From the NCBI GenBank assembly GCA_016716535.1, contig JADJWD010000007.1:124001-188000 (forward strand): a stretch of DNA of 64,000 nt, written 5' to 3'. Shown piece by piece: positions 1 to 7,928 of this stretch. Made by a program: the position numbers and the translations under genes. How positions within the stretch are numbered: the stretch's first letter is position 1; every line of letters begins with the position of its first letter. The notes beneath the pieces were generated by a model, which worked only from the letters and a program-made list of their open reading frames with translations, searched no databases and was not told where the DNA came from. The DNA comes from Betaproteobacteria bacterium (GTDB lineage: Bacteria; Pseudomonadota; Gammaproteobacteria; Burkholderiales; Burkholderiaceae_C).

Positions 1-300
1 TCTCAACCGCAGCGCGATGCCGTCGGCCGCACCTCGGAAGACGCCGAAGTCGGCCGTCGCCGCGAGCGGCGGATGCAGGTGCGGCGCCCAGCGCGGCAGC
101 GGCCGCGCGCCGAGGTGGATGCGGCGGGCGCGAAAGTGCAGTTCACGCCGGCCGCAGAGCGCGCGCATCGCCGCGGCGGCGAGGGCTTCGATGTGCTCCT
201 GGCGGCGCGCCTGGGCTTGCGCCTGGGCGCGATCGAGCGTGGTCGCCACCGCGCCCGCGTCCATCACCACGCCGCTTGCCACGCTGACTTCACCACTCAC
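1..300 (-). CDS. cobT: Cobaltochelatase subunit CobT, N-terminal part (cut by window edge)
   Basis: This is the N-terminal 100 codons of the CobT subunit of the aerobic, ATP-dependent cobaltochelatase that inserts cobalt into hydrogenobyrinate a,c-diamide. The frame stays open to position 1. It reads through the family-like segment LHFRARRIHLGARPLP, then a WAPHLHP motif and DFGVFRGAADGIALRLR. The chosen start is the GTG at 300-298, which overlaps the cobS stop in a GTGA arrangement, so translation is probably coupled. An in-frame ATG at 264 (MDAGAVATTLDRAQ) is the alternative. The von Willebrand/MIDAS domain typical of the CobT C terminus lies outside the window. The identification rests on remembered family sequence and on the cobS neighbour. 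Confidence 0.85.
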   Translation of the reverse strand, partial: MSGEVSVASGVVMDAGAVATTLDRAQAQAQARRQEHIEALAAAAMRALCGRRELHFRARRIHLGARPLPRWAPHLHPPLAATADFGVFRGAADGIALRLR

Positions 301-1289
301 ACCGCCGGCGCCACGCCCGCCAGCTCGCTGCCGAAGCAGCGCTGGAAGTACTCGCCGACGATCGGCAGCTCGGCCTCGTCGCACTTGTTCGCGAACGCCA
401 GCTTGAACGCCGTGCCCACGTCGCCGAAGATGGCCAGGTTCTCGGCCCAGCTGATCACCGTGCGCGGGCTCATCAGCGTCGAGAGGTCGCCGACGGCGAA
501 GCCGCGCCGTGTCAGCGTCGCCAGTTGCACCATCGCCGCGAGCGTCGCGTGGTGCGCGGCGCCGGCAAACGCGGGCACGCGCGCCGCGACGATGGCGATC
601 TCTTCTTCGGCCGGCAGGTAGTTCAGCGTCGTGACGATGTTCCAGCGGTCGACCTGCGCGTGGTTCAGCCGCTGCGCGCCCTGGTACAGGCCGTTCAGGT
701 TGCCCAGCCCCACCGTGTTGCTGGTGGCGAACAGGCGGAAGAACGGGTGCGGCGCGAGCACGCGGTTCTGGTCGAGCAGCGTGAACTTGCCGTCGCGCTC
801 GAGCACGCGCTGGATCACGAACATCACGTCGGGCCGGCCCGCGTCGTACTCGTCGAACACCAGCGCCACCGGCCGCTGCAGCGCCCAGGGCAGCATGCCT
901 TCCTGGAACTCGGTGACCTGCCGGCCTTCGCGCAGCACCACCGCGTCGCGGCCGACGAGGTCGAGCCGGCTCAGGTGCCCGTCGAGATTGACGCGCACGC
1001 ACGGCCAGTTCAGGCGAGCGGCGACCTGCTCGATGTGCGTGCTCTTGCCCGTGCCGTGCAGCCCTTGCAGCAGCACGCGGCGGTTCAATGCAAAACCCGC
1101 CAGCAGCGCGCGCGTCACGTCGGGCTGGAAGCGGTAGGCCGCATCGATCTCGGGCACGTGCTCGTCGCGCTCGGCGAACGCCAGCACCTCGAGCGGCGCG
1201 TCGAAGCCGAAGGTGGCGCGCAGGTCGACGCGCACGGTGGGTCGCTCGGCGAGCATGTGCAGCGGCGACGACGGATCAGCGGTGGTCAA
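297..1289 (-). CDS. cobS: Cobaltochelatase AAA+ ATPase subunit CobS
   Basis: This 330-residue cytoplasmic protein is the MoxR-type AAA+ ATPase that works with CobT and CobN in cobalt insertion during aerobic cobalamin synthesis. A Walker A motif GLHGTGKST is at about residues 76-84 and a Walker B motif VALVFDEYD at about 141-149. A sensor-like FATSNTVGLG follows. The length equals that of typical CobS. The N-terminal segment with a conserved FGFD motif and the C-terminal FANKCDEAE stretch are also family features. Its stop codon overlaps the cobT start (GTGA), so the two form an operon transcribed leftward. No cobN is visible in the window. The ATG at 1289 gives the expected N terminus. Confidence 0.93.
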   Translation of the reverse strand: MTTADPSSPLHMLAERPTVRVDLRATFGFDAPLEVLAFAERDEHVPEIDAAYRFQPDVTRALLAGFALNRRVLLQGLHGTGKSTHIEQVAARLNWPCVRVNLDGHLSRLDLVGRDAVVLREGRQVTEFQEGMLPWALQRPVALVFDEYDAGRPDVMFVIQRVLERDGKFTLLDQNRVLAPHPFFRLFATSNTVGLGNLNGLYQGAQRLNHAQVDRWNIVTTLNYLPAEEEIAIVAARVPAFAGAAHHATLAAMVQLATLTRRGFAVGDLSTLMSPRTVISWAENLAIFGDVGTAFKLAFANKCDEAELPIVGEYFQRCFGSELAGVAPAV

Positions 1290-1380
1290 GCGAGGTTCTC
1301 CAGGAACGGCAGCACGCCGCGATCATCCTCCGGCGCGTCGATATGATGACCGAGGCAGACCGAACGGAGAGGCTTCGCCC

Positions 1381-1482
1381 ATGAACACGCCCGAAAACAT
1401 CGCCGCCCGCATGCGGGCGTTCAGGCGCGATGCGCTCGCGAAGCCAGTGCGCTTCCTCATCAAGTACAAGGACTTCGTCTGA
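1381..1482 (+). CDS. Short ORF (33 aa) coupled to the downstream acyltransferase gene
   Basis: This short reading frame begins MNTPENIAARMR and ends LIKYKDFV. It has a purine-rich ribosome binding site (GGAGAGG) nine bases before its ATG, better than many genes here. It is basic (several Arg and Lys), has no signal peptide or membrane segment, and I do not recognise a family. Its TGA stop overlaps the proposed CTG start of the next gene, and its last codons contain the AAGGA that would serve as that gene's Shine-Dalgarno site. It may be a real small protein or a leader whose translation opens the downstream start. It lies just upstream of, and divergent from, cobS. Confidence 0.45.
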   Translation: MNTPENIAARMRAFRRDALAKPVRFLIKYKDFV

Positions 1483-2444
1483 GCGCGGGGCTTTTCGGCG
1501 GCTACGCGCACCCGCGGCTGCGTGCGCTGATCGCGCGCGCGCAGGCGGCGGCCGGGCCGGTGCCGGCGCCGATCGCCGTTGCGCACCCGGCCGACGCACA
1601 CGCGTTCGCCGCCGCCGCGGCGATGGCCAACGAGGGCCTGGCGCGGCCGCTGCTCGTCGGCGGGCGCGAGCCGATCCTGCGCGCCGCGGCCGCAGCGCGG
1701 CTCGACGCCGGCCACTTCGAGATCGTCGAGACCGGCAACGATCGGCGCGAAGCCGCCGCGCGCGCCGTGGCGCTGGCGCGCAGCGGCGCGGCGATGGCGG
1801 TGATGAAGGGCTCGCTGCACAGCGACGAGTTGATCGGCGCCGTCGCGCAGCGCAGCGGCGGGCTGCTGATGCGCGACACGCGGCTGTCGCACGCATTCGT
1901 CTTCGACCTGCCGCGCTACCCGAAGCTGCTGGCGCTGGCCGACTGCGTGGTGAACGTCGCCCCGAAACTGCGCGTCAAGCACGACATCGTTGCCAACGCG
2001 CTGGCGCTGCTGCGCGCGTTGGGCGTCACCGCGCCGAAGGTGGCGGTGGTGGCGGCGGTGGAGACGGTGATGGAGTCGATTCCCGCCACCGTCGATGCGC
2101 GCGCGCTCGCCGAGGCCGCCGCGCGCGGCGAGTTCGGCGACGCTTTGGTCGAAGGGCCGTTCGGCTTCGACAACGCGTTCTCGGCCGAGGCGGCGCGCAT
2201 CAAGGGCCTCGCGTCGGCGGTGGCCGGCGACGCCGACCTGATGCTGATGCCGGACCTGAACGCCGGCAACATCCTCTACAAGAGCTTCATCTACGCTGGC
2301 GGCGCCGAATGCGCGGGGCTCGTGCTCGGCGTGCAAGCCCCGGTGATCCTGACCTCGCGCGCGGATTCGCAGCTGTCGCGGCTGGCATCGGTGGCGTTGG
2401 CGGTGCTGGTGGGGCGTGGGGCGGGGGCTGTCGAGGGCCCCTGA
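1479..2444 (+). CDS. Phosphate acetyl/butyryltransferase family protein, probable CTG start
   Basis: This 321-residue protein belongs to the Pta/Ptb family, which moves acyl groups between CoA and phosphate. Family features are PLLVGGREPIL near the N terminus, the conserved MKGSLHSDELIGA, DCVVNVAPKL, EGPFGFDNAFS, a DLMLMPDLNAGNILYK segment and ILTSRADS near the C terminus. The MaoC-like N-terminal domain of the bifunctional hydratase fusions is absent. Family-like sequence (YAHPRLRALIARAQ) extends upstream of the first GTG (1560), and no ATG, GTG or TTG exists in frame there. CTG at 1479 has AAGGA six bases upstream and overlaps the preceding stop. If that is wrong, the GTG at 1560 gives 294 residues that lack the first helix. 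Substrate (acetyl, butyryl or other) cannot be told. Confidence 0.8.
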   Translation: MSAGLFGGYAHPRLRALIARAQAAAGPVPAPIAVAHPADAHAFAAAAAMANEGLARPLLVGGREPILRAAAAARLDAGHFEIVETGNDRREAAARAVALARSGAAMAVMKGSLHSDELIGAVAQRSGGLLMRDTRLSHAFVFDLPRYPKLLALADCVVNVAPKLRVKHDIVANALALLRALGVTAPKVAVVAAVETVMESIPATVDARALAEAAARGEFGDALVEGPFGFDNAFSAEAARIKGLASAVAGDADLMLMPDLNAGNILYKSFIYAGGAECAGLVLGVQAPVILTSRADSQLSRLASVALAVLVGRGAGAVEGP

Positions 2445-2445
2445 A

Positions 2446-3022
2446 TCAGAACGAGGATCCAGCCTCCTTCAGAAACGCCACCTCCTCGGCCGTCGACACC
2501 CGCCCGAGCGCCTCGTTGCGATGCGGATAGCGGCCGAAGCGGGCAATGATCACCTCGTGCTTCTTCGCCCACACCTCGGCGTCGGCGAGCGCCGGGTACT
2601 CCGGCAGTGAGCCGCGCGAAGAGCCGCAACGACTCGGCCTGCATCGCCGCATCCTCGCTGTGCTCGAACGGCAGGTAGACGAAGGTGCGCATCACGCCGC
2701 CGAGCCAGCGGTCGTCGCCGCGCGCCACCATCGCCTGCGCGGCGGCCAGCGCCAGCGCGTCGCCGGCAAACGCGCGCGCCGTGCCGCGGAAGAGGTTGCG
2801 CGTGAACTGGTCGAGCAGCACGATGCGCGCGAGCGCGCCGTGCGGCGTCGCGTCGCAGGCGCGCAAGCCGCCGTTCAAGGCTTCTTCGACGAGCGAGCCG
2901 AAACGCGCGCGGATCTGCTCGTCGAACGCCGCGTCCTTGCGGAACCACTCGGCGCGTGGCTGTTCGACCGGCGGCGTGCCGAACCAGAAGTCGATCACGG
3001 GTTCGATGGCGGCAAGGGCCAT
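2446..3022 (-). pseudogene. DUF924 family protein, interrupted by a frameshift
   Basis: The first frame, from the ATG at 3022, gives the DUF924 N-terminal two thirds: IEPVIDFWFG, WFRKDAAFDEQIRARFG, LLDQFTRNLFRGTARAF and YLPFEHSEDAAMQAESLRLF. The second frame, ending at 2446, gives the family C terminus: PEYPALADAEVWAKKHEVI, IARFGRYPHRNEALGR and the terminal AFLKEAGSSF. The frames switch near 2608-2620, where one base too many or two too few breaks the reading. Without the shift the protein would be about 190 residues, normal for the family. DUF924 proteins are helical and TPR-like with unknown role. The gene is the last of a leftward group behind the CobW and amidohydrolase genes and converges on the acyltransferase gene with one base between stops. 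A sequencing error would explain it equally well. Confidence 0.8.
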
Positions 3023-3034
3023 GATGTTCCTCCG

Positions 3035-4039
3035 TCAGGCGCGAGCCGGTTCCAACTCCCGTCGCAGCGTCAGTACGACGAGGCGGCCGGCGGGGGCTTG
3101 CGTATCGGCCGCATCGGCGCCGTCAATCATCGCCGCCCGGCAATGCACCCGCCCGCCGGCGACCTGCAACTCGAGCCAGCGGCCACTCACGTCCAGCAGC
3201 GCGCCCTTCGCGCGCAGCACACCCTCGGCGCGCAGGGTCTCGCCGAGCGCGGCCACGTCTTGCGGCGCGGTGAAGCGCTGCGTGCGGTGTTCAAAGCGGT
3301 CGGCCGCCGGCGCCAGCACTGACGCACCGGTGGGCCGCAGCGGCCGCGGCGGCCATGCGCTCGCGCGCCGGCGTTCGTCGCCTGGCTCCTCCGCGCCGAT
3401 TTGGGCACGAACCTGTTGCGGCCCGAACACCAGCGCCTGCATGAGCCCACTGGCCGTCTCGTCCTGCGGCCCCGGCAGCACCACCGCCGGCGCAGCAACG
3501 CCCTCCACCCGCAGCCAGTCGACAACCGCCGCCGTTTCATCGCCCCCAGCGAGGTCCGCCTTCGCCAGCAGCACGAGGTCGGCCTCGCCCAACTGCTGCC
3601 GCACGACATCGCCGACGTAGCGATCCCCCGCCTGCGCCCGCACCGCCGCCACGTCGGCGAGCACGACGACTCCATCGACGCGCACGCCCACCGCCAGCGC
3701 CGCGGTGCGCGCCACCGCGGCCGGCAGCGCGACGCCGCTCGTCTCCACCAGCAGCGCATCGGGCCGCGGCACGCGCGCGGCCATCTGCGCCAGTGCGCCC
3801 ACGAGGTCAGCGCCGAAGGCGCAGCACACACACCCGCCGGCCAGCGCGAGCACCTCGCCCGCGGCGCCGACGACGAGATCGGCGTCGATCGGCACCTCGC
3901 CGAAGTCGTTGACGAGCACGGCGAGGCGCTGCCCGGCCGGCTGCGCCTCGCGCAGCAGCCGGTTGACGAGCGTCGTCTTGCCGGCGCCCAGGTAGCCGCC
4001 GATGACGACGAGCGGCAGCGGCGCGATGGTCGTGGTCAC
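3035..4039 (-). CDS. CobW/COG0523 family metal-chaperone GTPase
   Basis: This 334-residue G3E-family P-loop GTPase has a Walker A motif GGYLGAGKTT at about residues 14-23, the diagnostic metal-binding GGCVCC at 68-73, LLVETSGVALP as switch-type region, and an AKAD guanine-specificity motif. A CobW C-terminal domain with the EHRTQRF segment follows. COG0523 proteins deliver or handle metals (Co, Zn or Ni). The cobaltochelatase genes 2 kb away make a cobalt role possible, but zinc homeostasis cannot be excluded, and the amidohydrolase just upstream could itself be a metal client. GTG at 4039 overlaps the amidohydrolase stop (GTGA), so the genes are probably translationally coupled. Confidence 0.88.
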   Translation of the reverse strand: MTTTIAPLPLVVIGGYLGAGKTTLVNRLLREAQPAGQRLAVLVNDFGEVPIDADLVVGAAGEVLALAGGCVCCAFGADLVGALAQMAARVPRPDALLVETSGVALPAAVARTAALAVGVRVDGVVVLADVAAVRAQAGDRYVGDVVRQQLGEADLVLLAKADLAGGDETAAVVDWLRVEGVAAPAVVLPGPQDETASGLMQALVFGPQQVRAQIGAEEPGDERRRASAWPPRPLRPTGASVLAPAADRFEHRTQRFTAPQDVAALGETLRAEGVLRAKGALLDVSGRWLELQVAGGRVHCRAAMIDGADAADTQAPAGRLVVLTLRRELEPARA

Positions 4040-5757
4040 TTCGCCGCGAACACCCGCCCGCCCTGCACCGTGCCCCACACCGGCACGTCCTTCAGCCGCT
4101 CGGGTGGCACCGCGGTCGGGTCGTCGTCGAGCACGCAGAAGTCGGCGCGCTTGCCGCACTCGATGCTGCCGATCTCGCCGTCCAGGCCGAGCGAGTACGC
4201 GGCGCCGAGCGTGATTGCCTCCAGCGCTTCGGCCACCGTGATGCGCTCGGCCGCGCCGAGCACGTGGCCGCTGGCGGTGAGGCGGTTGACGGCGCACCAC
4301 GCGGTGAACAGCGGCGCCAAGGGCGTGATCGGCGCGTCGCTGTGGATGGCCAGCGGCACGCCTTCGCGCAGCGCGGTGGCGCAGGCGTTCATGCGCGCCG
4401 CGCGCTCGGGGCCGACGGTGATGCGCCGGTGCTCGTCGCCCCAGTAGAAGATGTGATTCGCGAACAGGTTGACGCCGGCGCCGAGCGCGCGCATGCGGCG
4501 GAACTGCGCCGCGTTGGCCAGTTGCACGTGCTGCAGCGTGAAGCGGTGGTCGCGCCGTGGCACCTGCACCAGCGCCGCGGCAAGCTGGTCGAGCGCCATC
4601 TCGGTGGCCTCGTCGCCGTTGGTGTGCGTGTGCACCGAAACACCCGCGGCCAGCGCCAGCCGGTAGCACTCCTGCACCGCCTGCGGCGGCGTGTACCAAA
4701 GGCCCGCGGGCGCGCCGTTGTGATACCCGGGCCACAAGAGCCGCGCCGAGAAGCCCTGGATCGAGCCGTCGGCGACGACCTTGATGCCGCCCAGGCGCAG
4801 CCGGTCACCGCTGTGCGCGCGCAGCTCGACGGCGCGCGCCACCGCGTCGGCGGGCGTCAAGCCGATCAGGCGCAGCAGCGGCACGAGGCGCACCGGATAG
4901 TCCGCCTCGCCGGTGACGCGCACGAGCGTCGCGACCTCGGGCTCGTTCAACGTCGCCGCCAGGTCGGTGGCCGTCGTCACGCCGGCGCGCACCGCAAGCC
5001 GCGCGAAGGCGCGCATGCCGGCCTCGTCGCCGGAGAGGAACTCGCGCGTGAGGCCGACGTGCCCCAGCACGGGCAGCATCGCCTCGGGCCCCTTCAGTTC
5101 GCCGGTCGGCAGGCCGTCGGCGCCGAGCGGAAACGCCGGGTGCGCGATGCCGGCGCGCAGGAAGCCGGCGCGTTCGAGGCCGACGGTGTTGACGTTGAGG
5201 ATGTGGCCGCTGGCGTGCAGCACCGCCACCGGGCGCGTGGCGCTGACGCGGTCGAGGTCGGTACGCGTGCAGCGGCGCCCACGCGTGCCGTCCGTGCCGT
5301 CGTCGAAGTAGATCGGGTCGAAGCCCCAGCCGACGATGGCCGCGTCGCCCGCTGCATCGGCGGGTGCTTCCGCCGCGGCGCGTGCCAGTGCGGCGACGAC
5401 CGCCTCGAGCGATTTCGCGCCCGGCCAGGTGCGGCCTTGCGGGTCGGTGGCGTCGAAGCAGCCGCAGTAGACGTAACGCCACAACGTGCCGGCCATCAGG
5501 TGGCTGTGGCCTTCGACGAGGCCGGGCAGCAGCACGCGCGCGGCGAAGCGGTCGTCGACGTCGACAGGCCCCTTGCCCGCCGAGGCGGTCACCTCGTCGA
5601 GCGACCCGACGGCGAGGATGCGGCCGTCGCGCACGGCCACGTGCGTGGCCTCGGGGCGCGAACGGTTCATCGTCAGGATGCGGCGCGCCGCGAAAACGGT
5701 GGTGCGGCCGGCGGCGGGGTTCGGGTTCGGGGCTTGGGTTGAATCGGTGTGGGGCAT
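4036..5757 (-). CDS. Amidohydrolase family 3 (YtcJ-like) metal-dependent hydrolase
   Basis: This 573-residue TIM-barrel hydrolase is of the Amidohydro_3 type. Expected metal-site motifs are visible: GHSHLMAG after the N-terminal beta domain, HTHTNGD in the middle, LQHVQLA, and HSDAPITP near the C terminus. The N-terminal ILAVGSLDEV segment is typical. The family acts on C-N bonds of cyclic amides, formamides or exoenzyme-like substrates; the substrate here is unknown. ATG 5757 is preferred, because the in-frame extension to 5859 adds 34 low-quality residues. No signal peptide is seen, so it is probably cytoplasmic. It is the first gene of a leftward operon with the CobW GTPase, a partnership that may reflect metal loading. 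Confidence 0.88.
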   Translation of the reverse strand: MPHTDSTQAPNPNPAAGRTTVFAARRILTMNRSRPEATHVAVRDGRILAVGSLDEVTASAGKGPVDVDDRFAARVLLPGLVEGHSHLMAGTLWRYVYCGCFDATDPQGRTWPGAKSLEAVVAALARAAAEAPADAAGDAAIVGWGFDPIYFDDGTDGTRGRRCTRTDLDRVSATRPVAVLHASGHILNVNTVGLERAGFLRAGIAHPAFPLGADGLPTGELKGPEAMLPVLGHVGLTREFLSGDEAGMRAFARLAVRAGVTTATDLAATLNEPEVATLVRVTGEADYPVRLVPLLRLIGLTPADAVARAVELRAHSGDRLRLGGIKVVADGSIQGFSARLLWPGYHNGAPAGLWYTPPQAVQECYRLALAAGVSVHTHTNGDEATEMALDQLAAALVQVPRRDHRFTLQHVQLANAAQFRRMRALGAGVNLFANHIFYWGDEHRRITVGPERAARMNACATALREGVPLAIHSDAPITPLAPLFTAWCAVNRLTASGHVLGAAERITVAEALEAITLGAAYSLGLDGEIGSIECGKRADFCVLDDDPTAVPPERLKDVPVWGTVQGGRVFAAK

Positions 5758-5890
5758 GCACCGAGGATGCGCGAGCGCGGCCCGCGAGGCAAGGCGCGGG
5801 ATGCCTGATTGACATCGATGCAATGCCTTCGGGCCGCAACGTCGAACCGCATCGAGCATCCGGCCGCCGCGGCGGCGCTATCGTCTCGCA

Positions 5891-7405
5891 ATGGCCCTTC
5901 CTCCTGCCCTTCCGGCCGACGGCGGCTGGCTCGTGCGTGTCGCGCGCGCCGGGCCGGCGATGGCCGCGTTGTGGGTGCTGGCGCTGGCCGCGGCGGCGTG
6001 GCTCGCCTACCGCTGGCTCGACCCGACGCCTGAGCGCCACCTCGTCATCGCCACCGGCCCCGAGCAAGAGGCGTATGCCGAGTTCGCGAAGCGGTACCTG
6101 CCGCTGTTGCGCGCGCACGGCCTCGCGGTCGAGTTGCGTGCCACGCAGGGCTCGACCGAGAACCTGGCGCGCCTGCGCGACCCGGCCGGCGGCGTGCAGG
6201 CGGCGTTCGTGCAGGGCGGCGGGGATGCGGCAGCGCCCACCGAAGACGATGAAGGCGCGCAGGTGCGGGTCGTCTCCCTTGGCCGCGTTGCGTACGAGCC
6301 GCTGTGGCTCTTCTATCGCACCGATGCGCGGGGTGCGGCCGCCGGCAAGCCCGGCGCGCCGGCGCGCGGCGCTTCGTCGCCGGCCCTTTCGGCGCGCGGC
6401 GCATCACGACCATCGACACAACCCGCCCGCCTCGTCGACATGGCCGGCTGGCGCATCGCCACGGGTCCGGCCGGCGGCGGCGCCGGGGCGCTCTTCGCGC
6501 GCATCGCGGCGGCCAACGGGCTGGAGCCCGCGAAGCTGGCGCTGGACACCGGGCCGACGCTGCAAGGCGTCGTCGCGCTCGTGCAGGGCCGCATCGACGC
6601 GCTGGTGATGGTGGCGGCGGCCGATGCGCCGCTCGTGCAGTACCTGCTGCAGACGCCGGGTGTGGCGCTGCTGCCGTTCGTGCACGCGAAGGCGTACGCG
6701 CGGCGCTTCCCCGACCTGCGCGCGGTGACGCTGCCGCGCGGCATCGTCGACCTCGCTGCCGACCGGCCGCCGGCCGACGTGCCACTGGTCGCCGCCAGCG
6801 CGCAGCTGGTGGCGCGCGCCGACCTGCATCCGGCGCTCGTGCAGTTGCTCGTGCAGGCGGCGCAGCGGGTGCACGGCGAGCCGGGCTGGTTCCATGCGCC
6901 CGGTGAACTGCCCGACGCGAGTCCGGGCCTCTTGCCACTGGCGCCGGCGGCCGAGCGCTACTACCGCGAAGGGCCGCCGTGGCTGCAGCGGTACCTGCCG
7001 TTCTGGCTGGCCAACTTCATCGACCGCATGTGGATCGTGCTGCTGCCGCTGCTGGCCGCGCTCGTGCCGCTGTCGCGCGTGCTGCCGCCGCTGGTGTCGC
7101 TGCGGCTGCGCTCGCGTGTCTTCCGCTGGTATGCGCACCTGCGCGCGCTGGAGCGCGACGTCGAGGCGCCGGGCGCCGATCTGCGCTCGCTGACCGAGCG
7201 GCTGGACGGCATCGAGCGCCAGGTCGAGCACATCGGCCTGCCGCTGGCGTACACCAACGAGCTGTACCAGCTGCGCGCCCACATCCACCTCGTGCGCCGA
7301 CGGCTCGGGGTGCTGGCGGGCGGTGCGGCGGGTCCGGCCGGGTCGCCTGTTGTGTCTGCGACGGCGACGGCGCCCGCCGCGTCGCCATCGGCAAGTGCCC
7401 GCTGA
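5891..7405 (+). CDS. TAXI family solute-binding protein with two membrane anchors
   Basis: This 504-residue protein resembles TAXI (TRAP-associated extracytoplasmic immunogenic) binding proteins. A hydrophobic segment (about 22-42) anchors the N terminus, followed by HLVIATGPEQEAY, typical of the fold start. GWRIATGPAGGGAGALF and VALVQGRIDALVMVA are further binding-fold segments. A C-terminal hydrophobic helix (MWIVLLPLLAALVPL, about 382-396) and a cytoplasmic tail with HIGLPLAYTNELYQLRAHI follow. This membrane-tethered subclass is common in Burkholderiales and usually stands without TRAP permease genes, as here. A low-complexity Ala/Arg insertion lies around residues 148-180. It is divergent from the amidohydrolase operon. 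No clear Shine-Dalgarno precedes the ATG. Confidence 0.82.
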   Translation: MALPPALPADGGWLVRVARAGPAMAALWVLALAAAAWLAYRWLDPTPERHLVIATGPEQEAYAEFAKRYLPLLRAHGLAVELRATQGSTENLARLRDPAGGVQAAFVQGGGDAAAPTEDDEGAQVRVVSLGRVAYEPLWLFYRTDARGAAAGKPGAPARGASSPALSARGASRPSTQPARLVDMAGWRIATGPAGGGAGALFARIAAANGLEPAKLALDTGPTLQGVVALVQGRIDALVMVAAADAPLVQYLLQTPGVALLPFVHAKAYARRFPDLRAVTLPRGIVDLAADRPPADVPLVAASAQLVARADLHPALVQLLVQAAQRVHGEPGWFHAPGELPDASPGLLPLAPAAERYYREGPPWLQRYLPFWLANFIDRMWIVLLPLLAALVPLSRVLPPLVSLRLRSRVFRWYAHLRALERDVEAPGADLRSLTERLDGIERQVEHIGLPLAYTNELYQLRAHIHLVRRRLGVLAGGAAGPAGSPVVSATATAPAASPSASAR

Positions 7406-7534
7406 AGCCGCGCCGGCGCGCTTCCGGCCGGCCGGCCTTGCAGACATACTTGCGGCGGGGATTTTGTCGGGAGCAGCCCGCGACCGCCGCCAGCCGGCGC
7501 GGCGACGGGTGTGCCCAACCGGAGGAACATCTCG

Positions 7535-7927
7535 ATGCCCAGCACCGACCGCCGCGTCGACGCCTACATCGCGCACGCCGCGCCTTTTGCGCAGCCGATC
7601 CTCGAGCGCCTGCGCGCCGACGTGCACGCCGCCTGCCCCGACGCCGAAGAGGCGATCAAGTGGAGCATGCCGTTCTTCATGCACGGCGGGCGCAACCTCG
7701 CGCACATGGCGGCGTTCAAGGCGCACTGCGCCTTCGGCTTCGAACTCGGCCGCGCCGTCGTCGACCTCGGCCGCGAAGCGCAGGCGATGGGCCAGTTCGG
7801 CCGCCTCACGACGCTCGACGACCTGCCCGGCCGCGCCGAGGTGCGCCGGCTGGTGAAGAAGGCCGCGGCGCTGATCGATGCCGGCGCCAGGCCGGCCAGG
7901 GCGCCGCGCAAGGCGCGGGCGGGTTGA
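7535..7927 (+). CDS. DUF1801 (YdhG-like) protein
   Basis: This 130-residue protein has the DUF1801/YdhG pattern: RVDAYIAHAAPFAQPIL, then EEAIKWSMPFFMHGGRNL, HMAAFKAHCAFGF, and a basic tail (ARPARAPRKARAG). The family has a small alpha/beta fold, related to the frataxin-like/Fe-chaperone YdhG group by structure, with no firm function. ATG 7535 is preferred because GGAGGA lies ten bases upstream; an earlier in-frame start at 7511 would lie before that site. It converges with the flavodoxin-fold gene with a single base between the stops. Confidence 0.82.
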   Translation: MPSTDRRVDAYIAHAAPFAQPILERLRADVHAACPDAEEAIKWSMPFFMHGGRNLAHMAAFKAHCAFGFELGRAVVDLGREAQAMGQFGRLTTLDDLPGRAEVRRLVKKAAALIDAGARPARAPRKARAG

Positions 7928-7928
7928 T

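Noticed and set aside
5801..5840. TTGACA at 5809 as -35 of the TAXI-type gene
   Set aside because: No acceptable -10 lies 16-18 bases downstream (sequence there is GC-only).
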